From Chamaea fasciata (Eukaryota > Chordata > Aves > Passeriformes > Sylviidae), in contig JARCOQ010000003.1 in NCBI GenBank assembly GCA_029207755.1, positions 86,943,994 through 87,007,993 on the forward strand: DNA of 64,000 nucleotides. The letters are read 5' to 3'. The notes beneath the pieces are model-generated. The model was not told the DNA's origin, searched no databases, and worked only from the letters and a program-made list of their open reading frames with translations. The position numbers and the translations under genes were made by a program. Positions 47,251-59,744 of the stretch are shown here, in pieces; the stretch's first letter is position 1, and each line of letters starts with the position of its first letter.

Positions 47251-50200
47251 GTGTTATCTAAGTCTTGTCAATCATTGATCCATTAATTGGCCAAGGTTTT
47301 AAAAATTTGTGAATTATAAACCCTTCCACTACATTCTTCTTTTTTGGTCACAAGATACTGATTGATTCAGTTTGATCTAAAGAAAATAAGGAAAGTTTCT
47401 GAGCTCCTAGCATCTCTGACACGAGTTGTGCATGTTATTGCCCAAAGGAATGAGAGAGCTCAGGGTTACTTAATTCATACATAATATCTAAAGAGGGTAT
47501 TGAGAGATATACTCTTCTTCATGAAGAAATGGTTTTTCTTACAGTAAGCAAAGCAATCCTAGAGTTGGTCTGGGGCACTGAAGTCACAATTATGCAACTA
47601 ATCACTGCTGACTGCTGCTGGATGACTGCTAGTCTTCCAGCTAATCAATGTATTGGTTTATCTTTGGGTGACAGAGACATAGGTGGAGTTATTTCTCTCT
47701 TGGTAACATTCCCATTTTGATAGGATGAAGCATTCTTCTAATAAGAACAAATTTTGTAATCAAATGAAATAGATTTATTCCAAATACAAAGGTAATAGAA
47801 AACAGTAAAAAAAAAATCAGAACAAGGAAAGAAGATTTCTTTGTGCAATAATCAGAACTTTAATGTTTGATTCTGTTTACATGGCTACCAAGTAAAGCAT
47901 GTCACAAATCACAGGCACTGCACATTAATCAAGGGAATAGCTCTGTTTATTGAAAACACTTGAACTTATTCTGTGCAATAACCAAGTAAAACAAGACCAT
48001 ATTTAATAATTGTTACCAAACTAATTCTAGAATTGGTATCTAACAAGTGACCTCAATGATAATAGTATGTGGATGGAAACTGGACCTGCAAGAGGAACTC
48101 ACTGTATCAACTTAAATCTTGATTTCCTCCTCCTCTAGTGTGTTTCAGTTCTGACTGAAATTAGGAGAGGTCCATTTTGAGAATGGAAAATGGAAAAATT
48201 TAATGTATGGGGTAATAAAATTTCACTAAGTATCAATAGTGCTGCATGTATTTTCCTATTAACATTCACTTCATAACTTTCTTTTCTGAGATTCGAGATC
48301 TATGGTATTTTCTTCTGTCAGCCATGGTCTGACAAATATGAGTTATGTTGAGAACCCAGTTGTACTCAATACCTTGGTAAAAAGTATTAGCGATTTATTC
48401 TGTATTGTACTGCAGTGTGTTCTACCAGAATAAATATCCAATCCTAGTAGATATAAGTTTAATACTAGTTTAATATAGGTTGTATATATTTTAAACTTTA
48501 TACATACTTTTATAAATATTTCTCATTCTAAAACGTAAATATTCATCAGTTACTTATTGCATAGAAATAATGTAATTCTTTGTGCTGTTGTTCTCTGCTT
48601 TAAGTGAGGTTACATTATTGATTTAATTTAATTAGAATATCAATATGCTTCAGCATTGAAAGACAAATAGTCACCTACTACATTTTACCTTGTTTTTGAA
48701 TTTTGGTTTGTAATCCACTGAAGTAAAGTTTAAGAAATTTTTTGAGACTTCCCTAATAGGGTTGAAAATGAATGTACTGGTGGCAGTATTTAAGCCTTTA
48801 CAGCCAGCAGGCGTATTGGTCAGGGGCATGCTTAACTAAATTCTCTGTTTGGCTCTTAAGTACTTTCAAAGGGTACATTGATGAGGGTTGTTTTCATTAA
48901 CCATCATGGCAACTGAACAGTATTCTGACCTTGTAAATTCTGTTAATGTGCTGAGAGTGTTGCACAATATTCATACTTCTCAGGAAATGATACCACAAAC
49001 CGAATCTGATGTACAGTATAAGTTCATACAGAATATCTAGGAGACTTGTATCAGAAAATGAAAAGATCTCTAAACTTAAGATTCATGAGGAGAAAAGCAC
49101 AACTCCTAAAACTAACGGAGGAATCTATTTGAATTTGAACTGACAGGTACAGTTGTAGTACTTACAGATGACGCGAATGTAAATGCCTAACCCATAAAAT
49201 GATGAAGTAAACTCTAACTTACAGTGTTTCTTATGTACATATAACACAACAGTCAGATTTTCTAGGAATTCATAACTTAAATTTGCTGTATAGAAGTAAA
49301 GAGGGGGAAGATTTTTTTTTCTATTTTTCTCTTTTCCGAATGAAATTAACTGATAAAGTATATTTTAAATTGTATTTAAAAAGAAAGGTTTATGTTTAAG
49401 TGGCTATTATTTGCTTGTTCCCTGAAAAATGTTTGTCTTATGTTGATCACAAAGGTTTAGATCCTGATTATCAACTGATTTAAACAGACTCGCTAAACTG
49501 AAATTAACAAAGGCAATGTAGAACTAAGACAGCTGTGCTAGTGACAGAGAAGACTGAGAACAAAAGAGACTTGTGTAAAACAGCTACTCCATAAAAATAT
49601 CAATGGAGGAGACATAATGGTCCATACGTATTGCTATCAAGATTAAATGATGGAATGACAGCTTCAGGAGGAGAAGCACATATGAAAGATTATCTAAAGA
49701 AAATATTTAAGTGATAACTGATCAACGTTTGTGAATGCTGTAATGTGTCAAAAGCTGGCATTCAGGAAAATATGAGTAGAAGGGCACTCATGGAAAGTAG
49801 AATGCTGCACAGTTAGTGAGATAAAGAGCTTTAGAAGACATAAAGTAAAATGGGATTGAGAGAATGGGAGTGTCTTTAATTTCTGGGTAGGCTGTTGTTT
49901 TCCCCTTTCTATTTATATTCTAATCATCTTGGGTAAAAGATTATGCATTTGCAAAGTGTCCTGCTCAATATCATCTCAGACTTGTCAGTGTGCTATTTTA
50001 TTTCCACTAATTGTACTATTTATTACAGCTCAGTTGGTTCACAGCTGACAACATAAAAAATATCCTCCAGTGACTGGCCTGCTGAACAGTGCCCCATACT
50101 TCCTTTATTGCCTATATCAGACATTAATAGAGAAATACTATTACTGAGATGTGTTGACATCATTGATTAGGATTTTGAATATACTGGAAAGTAAACAGAA

Positions 50201-51800
50201 ACATTAATTTTAATTTTAAACTCCATTAGGAATTTGAGAGTAAAACAAAACCGATGCCTGCAGAATACAAGCGTAGATTTCTTAATGGAGCAGCAGACAT
50301 TTACTTTGTGGTTTCTAAGGGAAACTTCCAGAATAGATAGTTAAAACAATTTTTAAAACATGAGATCATTTGGCTAACAAACTATGGAGTTCAAAGACAC
50401 TTTTTTTAAATTGGGAATGCAATATGAGAAAGAAGAGGAAAAAAAAGGGCATTCATTGTAATGTATCACTGATTTTTAACATGTATTCTTATGTCACATT
50501 CTGGTGATTTTTATACACTAAAATAATGTTTATAAGGCAAACTTATCTGTGACTAAAGCCCTGGATCTGTTAAAAAAAAAGTGACAGTTTTGCTATTTAA
50601 TGAAAACAGAACATATTTCTACATCTTACAGTATTCACCTCTCCTGGCTGCATGCCAGATGTAAAATGTTTAGGTCCAACTCCTTGGCTAATGTAAATCT
50701 CAGCATAACAGAGCTGAGATCAATCAAGTCAAAGAAAGCAGAAGCAAATGCAGAAAATTCAATAAAAATTAAGTAGTGGATGTGAACAGATTCTGCTGTG
50801 CCTAGTGTAGCAGACTTTTTTTTATAACTGAAAATTTAAGTTTTATAATTTCTGCAGCATCAGGAAGTTCTTTGGTTATAGATGTCGATTATGCTCAATG
50901 TTGATACAATTCTGTTGTTTGTGTCTCAGGTTCTGATAATGATCTTGAACACTCCAATTTGTGCAACACATTGGCCAGACGTTTCTTGTCATTTAATGTG
51001 ATTTTAGTAATAACCCCACATCTTAGAGTACCTTGTGATTTCTTTTCTCTTACACAGTGTTTTTAAACCACATTAATTAATTAAGTTTTGAATTTGACAA
51101 GGTGGCCCAGGTTTGCAACAAACTGCTTTTGTATTTCTCTTTTTGTCATTTTTGTTATTGCTCTCTTTAATTCCGATTTTCATTTTCTGCCTATTTCTAC
51201 AAAAAATTAATCCCTCATGATTCGTTCTGTTAAACATAGATCACTTCTGAGAAGTATGTAGTGCTTTCCTCTCCTTCTCTAAAGCAATTCAATTTTTACT
51301 CCATCATGTTGTAGAAATTACCTGAAGTAATCTCACAGAGTATTCTAAATCTTCACATATATTGCAGTATCTTCATATATGTATTGCATTTCTATATTTA
51401 ATTTACAACTCATATTTTAAGATACATAACCTATTCTGAATATAGCTCAAAAAACTTAATTAATTGACATTTATGTCAGTTTATTAGATGACAAAAGACA
51501 AAGGGAGTGTCACACCTGAAAAGCAAATGATGAAAGGGCAGCAATGACAATAATGAAGTTTACGGTTCAGTAACAGTGAAATAACAGTGTGGGACACTGA
51601 GAGTTGCCTGAGTGAAGCAAGTGTCAAGAGATATTAGATGTTTGGATTAATAAATGGTTTTAAAATAAAAATAAGTGACTTAGAGTTACAATATTGTGGA
51701 TTAATATGCTGTGAGCTTAAGTTTACTTGCTTGGCATCAAGAACTAGATTTGCTGAGGCCTTAGGCTGGAAGCTGTGAGCTTTCACCTAGAGTTGCTTTT
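47251..51800. other. Unique AT-rich interval, no gene seen
   Basis: 4.5 kb in which no exon, transposon or structured RNA was recognised. Short frames (47529-47720) look random. Confidence 0.55.
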
Positions 51801-51990
51801 GAATAGAATAGAGTTCATTTTCTTAGTAACTTTCTTGATATCTAGTTCAGTGTCATGTTTTAAATTTAGTGTGAGAATAATGCTGATAGCACACTGGTGT
51901 TCTAGATGTTGCTACATAGTGTTTATTCTACACCAAGGACTTTTCAGTTTTCCATGTGCTGCCAACTATGTTAGTGGGCAAGAAGTACAA
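51801..51990 (+). mobile_element. LTR fragment, 5' part, family related to 58894-59457
   Basis: GAATAGAGTTCATTTTCTTA, TTAAATTTAGTGTGAGAATA, ATGCTGATAGCACACTGGTG, CATAGTGTTTATTCTACACC and CCAAGGACTTTTCAGTTTTC follow the order of the 5' part of the LTR at 58894 (which has GAGTTATTCTCTTCC, AGGATGAGAATGATGTTGAT, AACCCAGTGATATTTCAGC). Only about 190 bp remain. Confidence 0.65.
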
Positions 51991-52227
51991 ACCAGAAGAT
52001 AAAGAGGTTACAGTTATCACTAGAAGATATAACTTCAGAAGAAAAGAAGTTAATGACCTGCCTGCATGGACATCGAGAAAGAATCCAACACCCCAGAACA
52101 CTCCAGATCAAAAATCACCATTGGACTAAAAAGTGTGTGCAAGATGCTTTCAAGATGTGTAAAGAACTTGTGCATAGACGAGAAGGGTGTAAAAATCCAG
52201 GGATTTCTTTGTTCCAGGTCCCTCTTT
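51991..52227. other. Unassigned segment between LTR and CR1
   Basis: Less AT-rich text with CATCGAGAAAGAATCCAACA and GGACTAAAAAGTGTGTGCAA. It has a feel of LTR or retroviral sequence, but no boundary or family was recognised. The frame at 52053-52334 runs from here into the CR1. Confidence 0.3.
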
Positions 52228-52662
52228 GGGAGATGAAGCACCTCTCGAATGAGAAATGGCTAAAAGAATTGGTACTATTCAGCCTAGAAAGAGAAGGCTT
52301 TGGGTTGACCCAATTAAAGCCTTCCAGTACCTGAAGGGAGCCTACAAGTTAGATCGAGAGGAACTTTTTACAAGGTCATTTAGTGACAGGACAAGCGGAG
52401 CAACTTAAAACTGCAAGACAGCAGATTTAGGTTAGATGTAAGTTAGATATAAGAAAGAAATTTTTTGTTGTGAGCGTGGTGAGACACTGGAACGAGTTGC
52501 CCAGGGAAGCTGGGGATGCCCCATTTCTGGCAGTGTTCAAGGCCAGGCTGGATGGGGCTTGGAGAAATCTAGTCTACTGAAAGTCCTGGCTCAGGGCAGG
52601 GGTGTTGGAACTAGATGACATTTAATGTTCCTTCCAACCCAAACTGTTCTATGGTTCCATGA
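52228..52662 (+). mobile_element. CR1 LINE 3' end fragment
   Basis: Plus-strand CR1 from the ORF2 C-terminus to the tail. It carries KEL(V)LFSLEREGFG-type coding near 52265, then GAGACACTGGAACGAGTTGC, GGCCAGGCTGGATGGGGCTT and TTCCTTCCAACCCAAACTGT, and ends TTCTATGGTTCCATGA at 52662. 5'-truncated and mildly diverged. Confidence 0.92.
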
Positions 52663-52768
52663 TTTTCTGGAGGCACAAATCTTGAGCTGTCCCTATTGCT
52701 GTACCACTCATTTATTAAATTATTTTTTCCTGGCATTTTATGTCTGGGACTCTGCTGCAGCAACCTAC

Positions 52769-52846
52769 AGAAAAAAAAAAAAAAAAAAAAAAAGAAAATT
52801 TAAAAAAAAAAAGAAAAAAAAAAGAAAAAAAAAAAAAGAAAAAAAT
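52769..52846 (+). repeat. A-rich tract with G interruptions
   Basis: A run of 20 or more A followed by AAAAG and GAAAAA units. It starts about 100 bases after the CR1 end, so it is not that element's tail. The frame at 52625-52849 ends in this tract. Confidence 0.9.
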
Positions 52847-53054
52847 TAACGGCAGTGTCATGGAAACATATGATATACCATGATATATATTGAATCCTTT
52901 TTCATTTAAAATAATTCTACATTTTAGTCTCTACTTTCAGATTTTATGTCCCCTTTGAGGAGCGGAATAGAGAAACCAAAGATGGAGTGCTTGAAAGAGC
53001 AGCTCTAATTGGTTTTTCCTGGTTTTTTTATCATACTAGGATTAGAAGGCATGA

Positions 53055-53400
53055 CTAATGGAGAGGGACTGGGGAACATTTAGTTTATTCAGTCTGGGGA
53101 AAGGAGATTTAGATGTGAAGACTGATATATACATTTATCATGAGGAAGTGAATAGGGAGGAACATATCTCCTCTCCCTGATGTCATGTGATAGAAGGTGA
53201 GGAAATGGGCTAAAGCTGCATCAGGACAAGTTCAGATAGTATATTAGGAAAAAAGCTATTAACTGAGAAGATGGCCAAACACTAGAACAAGTTCCTCAGG
53301 TAAGTGGTAATACCTTTAAGGCTGTCAGTGTTAAAGAAGTGTTTGGAAAACATTTCATGATTTTCATGGATCCCTTCAAACATATTCTATGATCCTATGA
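53055..53400 (+). mobile_element. CR1 LINE 3' end fragment (decayed)
   Basis: Plus-strand CR1 3' region with GGAGAGGGACTGGGGAACAT, TTTATTCAGTCTGGGGAAAG, CTAGAACAAGTTCCTCAGG, TCATGGATCCCTTCAAACAT, and the tail ATTCTATGATCCTATGA. Old, no coding capacity. Confidence 0.8.
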
Positions 53401-53576
53401 TAACTGTAGAGAAACACCAAGCTTAATCCTGGAAGTTATTATTTCAGGAAACTGGGTACTATGTGAGTACTTTCCCCTGCCCCACCTTGAAGTAGATGTT
53501 TATGTTGAAGTATCACCTGACATATCATGAAGCTGTAGTATAGGATGCTGTGTCTCAGCTGACATCAGTGAATCCA

Positions 53577-54932
53577 TGTGCTGGTTCTGACTAGGGAAAA
53601 GTTAGTTTTCTTTACAGTGGTTAGTATGGAGCTGTGTTTTAAATTTACGCTTGTCCTGGGGAGATGTTGTGAGGTTTGTATCCCCAGTCGTCTGTTGGGT
53701 CTGGGAGCAGGAAGGGAGAGGTGCGCGGTTTGTTTTCAGAAGCTTTCCTCCGCCGGCTGGCCTTGAGAGTCAGATTCAGCAACACACAGCAAGGGACGGA
53801 GATATCTTTTTTTCTTCTTTTTTTTTTTTTCTTGTTTGTTTGTTTGCTTGTTTGTTTGTGTCTTTTGTTTCTTTTTTGGTTTGTTTTTTTGTTAGGTTTT
53901 TTTTTTTGTTTATTTTTTCTCTCCGTAGTTAGTTAGTGAGTAGCTAGCAGAAGGCGAGAAACTTTGTTTCTTTCCTTCTCCTCCTGTGGTTTTTTTTTCT
54001 TCTTTTTTCTTTCCTGTTTTTTTTTTTCCTCCTTTTTTTCGCCTTTCCTTGGAACTGTTACCATCTCTCTGGACTGAGGAGCCAGGGGAGTGCCGTGGGG
54101 GCTCGCACCTGGAACCCACCAAGATCCATCCTGCGCAGCAACGTTTCCCAGCGCCAGAGGGACTGAGACAGAGCAACCACCTCCAGGAAGGACTTCTTTT
54201 CTTAATCTGTCATTTCTCCAGAGCAGCACGAAGTTCTTGTCATTGTGTATTGTCCAATTTATTGTGCTGGGGAGTGCTTTGCCTGTTTAATAATCAGGGT
54301 TCTTTCCACTTCTCTCTGAGAAGTTTTTTATTTTTCCAAACCGGTTGGGGGAGGGAGGGCCCCTTAGGAGATTTCCTCTCAAATCTGCCTTAAACCTCTA
54401 CAATGCTGAACACAGGGTTGATACCACAGAGATATTTTTGTAATTTCTCAGCAGGGCTTACACAGAGCCAAGGCCTTTTCTGCTTTCCATACTGTCATGC
54501 TGGCAATAAAGTTGGGAGTGCATGGGATGTTGGGAGAAAACACAGCCAGGACAGCTGACCCCAAGTGACCAAAGGAGTATTCCATACCATATGAGACCAT
54601 GCTTGGTATATACACTGAGGGGAAAGAAGGAAAATGTGGGGATGTTTGGAGTGATGACATTTTTCTTCTCAAGTTACCATTATATGTGATGGAGCCCTGC
54701 TCTACTCAGGATGGCTGAACATCTGCCCACCCCTGGGAAACCGCAAATTAATTCCTTGTTTTGCCTTGCATATGTGCACAGCTTTTCCTTTCCCTATCAA
54801 ATTTCCTTTATCTCAACCGACAAGTTTTCCAGTTATTACCCTTCCACTCCTCTCCGCAGTCCCCCTGGTGAGGGAGGGAGTGAGTGAGCTGCCATGTGGG
54901 GTTTGGCTGCTGGCTGGTATTCAACTGTAACA
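53577..54932 (+). mobile_element. Solo LTR interrupted by a second LTR
   Basis: The outer LTR starts TGTGCTGGTTCTGACTAGGG at 53577, breaks off at 53651, resumes at 54403 and ends near CAACTGTAACA at 54932. Landmarks after the break are TTGATACCACAGAGATATTT, GGGCTTACACAGAGCCAAGG, CAGCTGACCCCAAGTGACCA, ATTCCATACCATATGAGACC, a TATATA box at 54607-54612, GTGATGGAGCCCTGCTCTAC and AGGGAGTGAGTGAGCTGC. Without the insert it is about 600 bp. It is related to, but a different subfamily from, the LTR at 58894. Flanking pentamers do not match, so no outer target duplication is seen. Confidence 0.75.
53652..54402 (+). mobile_element. Nested solo LTR (751 bp) inside the outer LTR
   Basis: Starts TGTCCTGGGGAGATG and ends AAACCTCTACA. 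It is flanked by ACGCT (53647-53651) and ATGCT (54403-54407), a 5-bp target duplication differing only by a C-to-T change at a CpG. Removing 53652-54407 restores the continuity of the outer LTR. Internally it has T-rich stretches at 53807-53930 and 53990-54045, a TTAATAATCAGGG segment near 54289 where a polyadenylation signal would lie, and a CCAAACCGGTTGGGGGAGG block near the end. Orientation is inferred from that order. Frames at 53651-53932, 53676-53936, 53986-54393 and their antisense partners are LTR by-products. Confidence 0.75.
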
Positions 54933-56117
54933 ACCCTCCATTCAGATAAAACATAGTGACTTCCTCATTAGGAATCTGATGTTTCAAAAAGATTTTGATG
55001 ACTTAGCAAATGAAAAGCAGGATTTTAATATTCCTGTTACCTCCCTGAACCTTAGAGCTCTATGGGGTACGCCTGCTGCCAGTGAACCTAATGCTTACGC
55101 CAAAGTTTATGACACTTCCTTAAAAAACCGTTAGTCTCAGTGCTACAACATACCTAAGATGTAACACAAAGCATATTTTTTTACAGTAAAAGAAAGCCCT
55201 AATGGGATAATGACTACTTATTACATTAAAAAAAAAAAATCATCCCCTTTTAATAGCTAAAAGTATGGAAACTCTTGAGGTAGCATGAAAGAGCTGAATT
55301 AAAATTATGGCACTTCAGATACCATCAGATACCACTTTGCACACATAGAAACAATGTAGTGACCCACAGTTATTTTCAGAGAGTGATTATAAATGTGGAA
55401 CAGCATTTTCCAGTACAGGATTATACTTACTGTCTTTTCTTTGTTTTAACAGCTCCCTCTGGATACCTTTCTGGTACTGTAGCAGGAATACAATTATTAA
55501 AAATAATTAGTGTGACAAACTATGAACCTTTAACTCTTGATGCTCAAATTATTTAAAATTTGATGTTGATGAAAATTTCTGAATTCACTTTAAAGTAAAT
55601 ATGCAATTTTCATTCTATAATTATTCCCTTAATAAATATTGTACATTGAATTTTTATGAGGATTTTATATATTAAAGACTGAGAAAAAATCTATCACGCA
55701 CCCCTTTACGTCTCCTTTATTATTGCACTTCATCACTAGAAATCTGGGATTTTTCAATTTAAAGAAAAATGTCTTCCAGTTACAGCAAAGCATTATATCC
55801 ATAATTATTTATAATAATTCACATGTAATTTATAAAACAACCATTTTTGGGAAAAAAAGATTGTATTTTTCCAGAAGTTATGAAAATTAAATTTTTCTCC
55901 TGCAAATGGGTCAGATGCTTACTTGTAATCTATGAGATGCGGAATAGCTACTGGAGTGATAAGCTTTAAAAATTAAATAGAGTAGTTTGAAAAGCATTCT
56001 GTGTGCTGTAATACCCATCTTCCTTAGTTAATATCCAGTGAGGAAAAGAAAAAAATCTAGGAGTATTTTATACAGAATAACACAAGCAGGAGACCAGCTA
56101 GTCTAACCACATTTGGG
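54933..56117. other. Unique AT-rich interval, no gene seen
   Basis: Nothing recognised apart from an A-run at about 55219-55230. Confidence 0.5.
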
Positions 56118-56335
56118 CGTTAAGGAAAGGCTCTTCTCTGAGACAGATGGTGGTCAGTCACTGGAACAGGCTCCCCAGGAACATGGTTATGGCAATAAGC
56201 CTGTCAGAGTTCAGCGAGTGTCTGGACAACAGTGTTACTCATATGGTTCAGTTTAGGTGTCCTGCAAGGAACAGGCAGTTAACTTGACAATCCTTATGGA
56301 TCCCTTCCAGTTTGAGATATTCTGTGGTTCTAGGA
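56118..56335 (+). mobile_element. CR1 LINE 3' end fragment (decayed)
   Basis: CACTGGAACAGGCTCCCCAG, CAGAGTTCAGCGAGTGTCTG, ATCCTTATGGATCCCTTCCA and the ending GATATTCTGTGGTTCTAGGA follow a CR1 3' UTR on the plus strand. Tail decayed. Confidence 0.8.
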
Positions 56336-58893
56336 TTATATGATTTCCAAAATAAAGAAAAAATGCAGAGGGCTTTTCTGTTTAAGAAAAATCAGTATGA
56401 ATGCTTTTTTCATGCATTTTCTTTCAATATTTAAATATCATTACTATTTCCCCTAGACTAACAATAGATCTTTGTTAAATTCCTTCTGTTAAAATTACCT
56501 TACTTGTGCTGTCACCAGGATGAAAAATTATCTATATATATAAAAGTCTGTATTCTAAGTTTTTAGTAAAATTGGTGCTAGGGTTTTCTTAAGATTTCAG
56601 GCTAATTGGGAGGGGGGCATAAGTTTGGGTGGTGTGTTTTTTAGCTTGTTTTTTCTGTTTGGTACACAGATGATATAGTTTTTTGGCAGTTTAAATCTCA
56701 AGGGGAAAATACTTTCAGCACCTGAGTATTTTCTAGTACATGATCATGGTCAACAACTAGCACTTTGCCTGTGTGGATACAGGCCATTAGTACTTTACGC
56801 TAGTCTATTAGCTCTGTAAAGGGAAAAGAAAGAAAAATAATTTCTTTAAATAAGTAATTAAATATATAATAATAATATGTAATGAATAGGAAAAAAACCC
56901 TAGAGCAATCCCTCCAGGAATTCTTTTTTCTTTAAAATGGCAGTAGAAAGGAAGAGTTTCCATTTCACAGAGTATATTTAGAAAAACAAAGCATTCTTCA
57001 GCAAGCGTTATCTTATAGGTCATGTAGTGCCACAGTTGATTTAAAAGTAGGTGAAAATTAAACTATTTTTACTTATCAAAGAGCTTGCATATTTCTTATG
57101 ACTTAATTCCCATTTCATGAAAACTGAATTAGTCAGAAGGAAAGTCAAACCCATTACTATGTTAGTCTATGTGATGTGTTGGCAGGTGCTCATGGGAATC
57201 ATTTGTTAAAACATCAGCAAAGTAGGTTAGAATAATTTCCCACCTCATTTTGGAACTCTTGTACTCTCTCTCTCATAATAAGTATCGTTCTTTTTTTTTT
57301 TTTTTCCTGAATTCATGAAGTTAGACTAAACCACTAGTCATAGACAAGAATCATCCTCTTGATATTGAATAGTAACTGGGAGTTGATATAGTCTGTAAGA
57401 TCCTTGGCTGGGATGATTTCTATTCCTCTGTCAGAAAAACAGACAATAGAACAGTGTAGAAGAAGGGTTAGAAAATTAACGTGACAGATCAGGAAAAAAG
57501 CTTTGTATTAGGTTTTTGGCTGGCTATCAGAGGCATGGCTGCATTTCATGAAGGTATGTGGAAACAATATCTTAGATGATCAGATGGGAAATAATTCCAC
57601 AAGGTTACTTGTGAGATAGACCCATAGAAAAGATGTCATTGGGACATTATGCAAAAGAATTCACCTAACTTTGAACAAGTTGGATGTTAGAGACTAGGGA
57701 AGAGCCTAAACATGAACTAATGGCCTGTTAAAGATTTATGATAATGCTGTGCAAAAGGACCATTTTAAAAAGCAGTAAAATTTAAGGACAAAATCTGGCT
57801 AAAGAAAAAACTCACAACATAAAAAATTACCAGAATAAGAAAGTCATAATAAAACTGATTTTAAAGTTAGATACTGTGTATTTGAAGAAAAACCCCATCT
57901 GAATTGTTTACTTAGTATTGTATTAATTTCTTCATCATTTCTATAGAGAGTCTTTTTAGTCCTGTGGTTTTGATATTTTTGTAAGATTCTTTTTTTGTTG
58001 TTTTAGTTCTGTTTTTTTGTATGGTTGGTTTGGTTTTTTTTTTTTACTTTTTCAGTGTGGATTGTTTTAAAGGGGTTTAGGAGGGAAATGTCACCAAACT
58101 GAAGTGTCTTTTTTACCCTCTTATTTTAACTCTATGTGCGATGTCCATACATATTACACCACCAGGATAAAACACTGGAAAGTGACAAGTGTGATCTGCA
58201 GTGGCAAGTATGATCTGCAACCATATCAAAGAGATTTGTAGGAGGGATAGGTCAAACTGGTCTTACAAAAGGAAGACTGGGCAAAATTGTAGCCTTGAAT
58301 TGTGTCACAGTGTAATTTTCACTAAAAATAAAAAAAAAAAATAAAGAATGTGAGTCAAAAGTTAAGGAAAGTTAACAAGAAGAATAACAGAGTGAATGAG
58401 TGTGCATAACAAGAAATTTTGAGATATGTTTATTGTACTGAGTGTGTTCTGTCTCTAGCATTCAAGAGAATAAACTGTAGATGCCTCAGACCTCAAATCA
58501 AACAGTACAGAGACTTTACAAGGCATGGCAATTGTATGATTGTATTCCTTGTCAGAATTTCTATGAATGCATGTAGGGTTTTTTGAATATTTTTATGCTG
58601 AAGTAAAGTATGTGCTATTTACTTTTGTAAAGGGAAAATTAAAAAAATATTTAAACTGTGTTTTCTATGGGTTGATGTGGACTTGATATTCATTCAAAAT
58701 GTGATTTAACTGGACTGAAATTATTTAAATAATTGAAAAGTTTGGTTAGTTCATTTGATACAGGTGGGAAGAGATTACACAATCTGTCTCATCTGGCTGC
58801 AGAATGGGTTCACAGATAAAGAATGGAGGTGAGAAACAGACTGACAATCAAATTTGGTTTTCCTGAAGCCATTTCAACTGTGGTATGACCAGG
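56336..58893. other. Unique AT-rich interval, no gene seen
   Basis: Short homopolymers (T-run 57292-57305, T-run near 58033-58045, A-run 58329-58340) and a 19-bp tandem duplication at 58182-58219. No exon or transposon recognised. Confidence 0.5.
58182..58219 (+). repeat. 19-bp tandem duplication
   Basis: GTGACAAGTGTGATCTGCA (58182-58200) is followed directly by GTGGCAAGTATGATCTGCA (58201-58219); 17 of 19 bases match. Confidence 0.9.
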
Positions 58894-59457
58894 TGTCCTA
58901 GTTTCAGCTGGGATTGAGTTATTCTCTTCCTGTAATTGGTACAAGAAACTGCTGTGTTTTGCATTTAGGATGAGAATGATGTTGATAACCCAGTGATATT
59001 TCAGCTGTTGCTGAGTAGGATTTGCACTACGTCAAAGACTGTTCAGCTTTTCACACCACACCACCACTGAGGGGGCTGGGAGTATGCAAGAAGCTGGGAG
59101 GAAAGACAGCCAGGGCAGCAGACCCAAAATGACCAAAAGGATGTTCTAAATCATATGATATCATGCTCAGTGTATAAACTAGGGCAAAAGCTGACCCAGG
59201 GCCCGCTAAGCCACTGTTTGGGAATGGGTTGGGCATCGGTGGGTGGTAGGCAATTGCACTGTACATAATTTGTTTTATATGTTCTACTTATTATAATTAT
59301 TCTTTCCCTTCATTTTCAGTCCTGTGAAGCCATCTTTATCTCAAACTGCAAGTTTTACTTTTTGTTTCTTCTAATTTTCTCCCCATTCCACAGCAGGGCA
59401 AAAGAATAAGGGAGTGGCTGTGTCGTGTTTAGCTGTCTGCTGGATTAAACCAGGACA
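58894..59457 (+). mobile_element. Solo LTR of an endogenous retrovirus (564 bp)
   Basis: Begins TGTCCTAGTTTCAGCTGGGA and ends TTAAACCAGGACA; the 6-bp ends TGTCCT/AGGACA are perfect inverted repeats. Landmarks typical of avian LTRs of this type are ATGAGAATGATGTTGATAAC, AAGAAGCTGGGAGGAAAGAC, a TATAAA box at 59173-59178, GGGCATCGGTGGGTGGTAGG, and the 3' block TTTATCTCAAACTGCAAG. No internal retroviral sequence flanks it, and no 5-bp target duplication is apparent (CCAGG before, AAAGA after). Probably an ERVL-type LTR, by recalled similarity only. The minus-strand frame at 59051-59266 is a by-product. Confidence 0.85.
59173..59178 (+). promoter_or_regulatory. LTR TATA box
   Basis: TATAAA in CTCAGTGTATAAACTAGG, placed mid-LTR as expected for the U3/R promoter of this LTR type. 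Present activity is unknown. Confidence 0.5.
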
Positions 59458-59744
59458 AAAGAGAATGGAAATGGCAGGGATTTTAAAGTCTCATTTTTAA
59501 TTTTCATATCCTGAACAATTTTCTGTGGATTTCCAATTCCATATATGGCTGCTTCTGATGTTTTAAAGGGTTATGTGTTTAGTGAACAGCACAATGTAAG
59601 TGGACAGTCTGTCCTGCCTAATCCTCAAAGGGATCCATTTTTGATATCACGGGTAATCCTAAATCTGTTACTTTCATGTAGAATGTAAAGGTGGATAATA
59701 GTTTGGGATTTTTGGGATTTTTTTTACTTAAATATTTGATTTAC
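59458..59744. other. Spacer between two opposed LTRs
   Basis: About 290 bases of AT-rich DNA with no retroviral gene, primer-binding site or polypurine tract recognised. Confidence 0.5.

Noticed and set aside
53651..54393. Several 66-135-codon frames
   Set aside because: They lie inside the nested LTR and use its T-rich stretches; no retroviral gene or host domain is recognisable.
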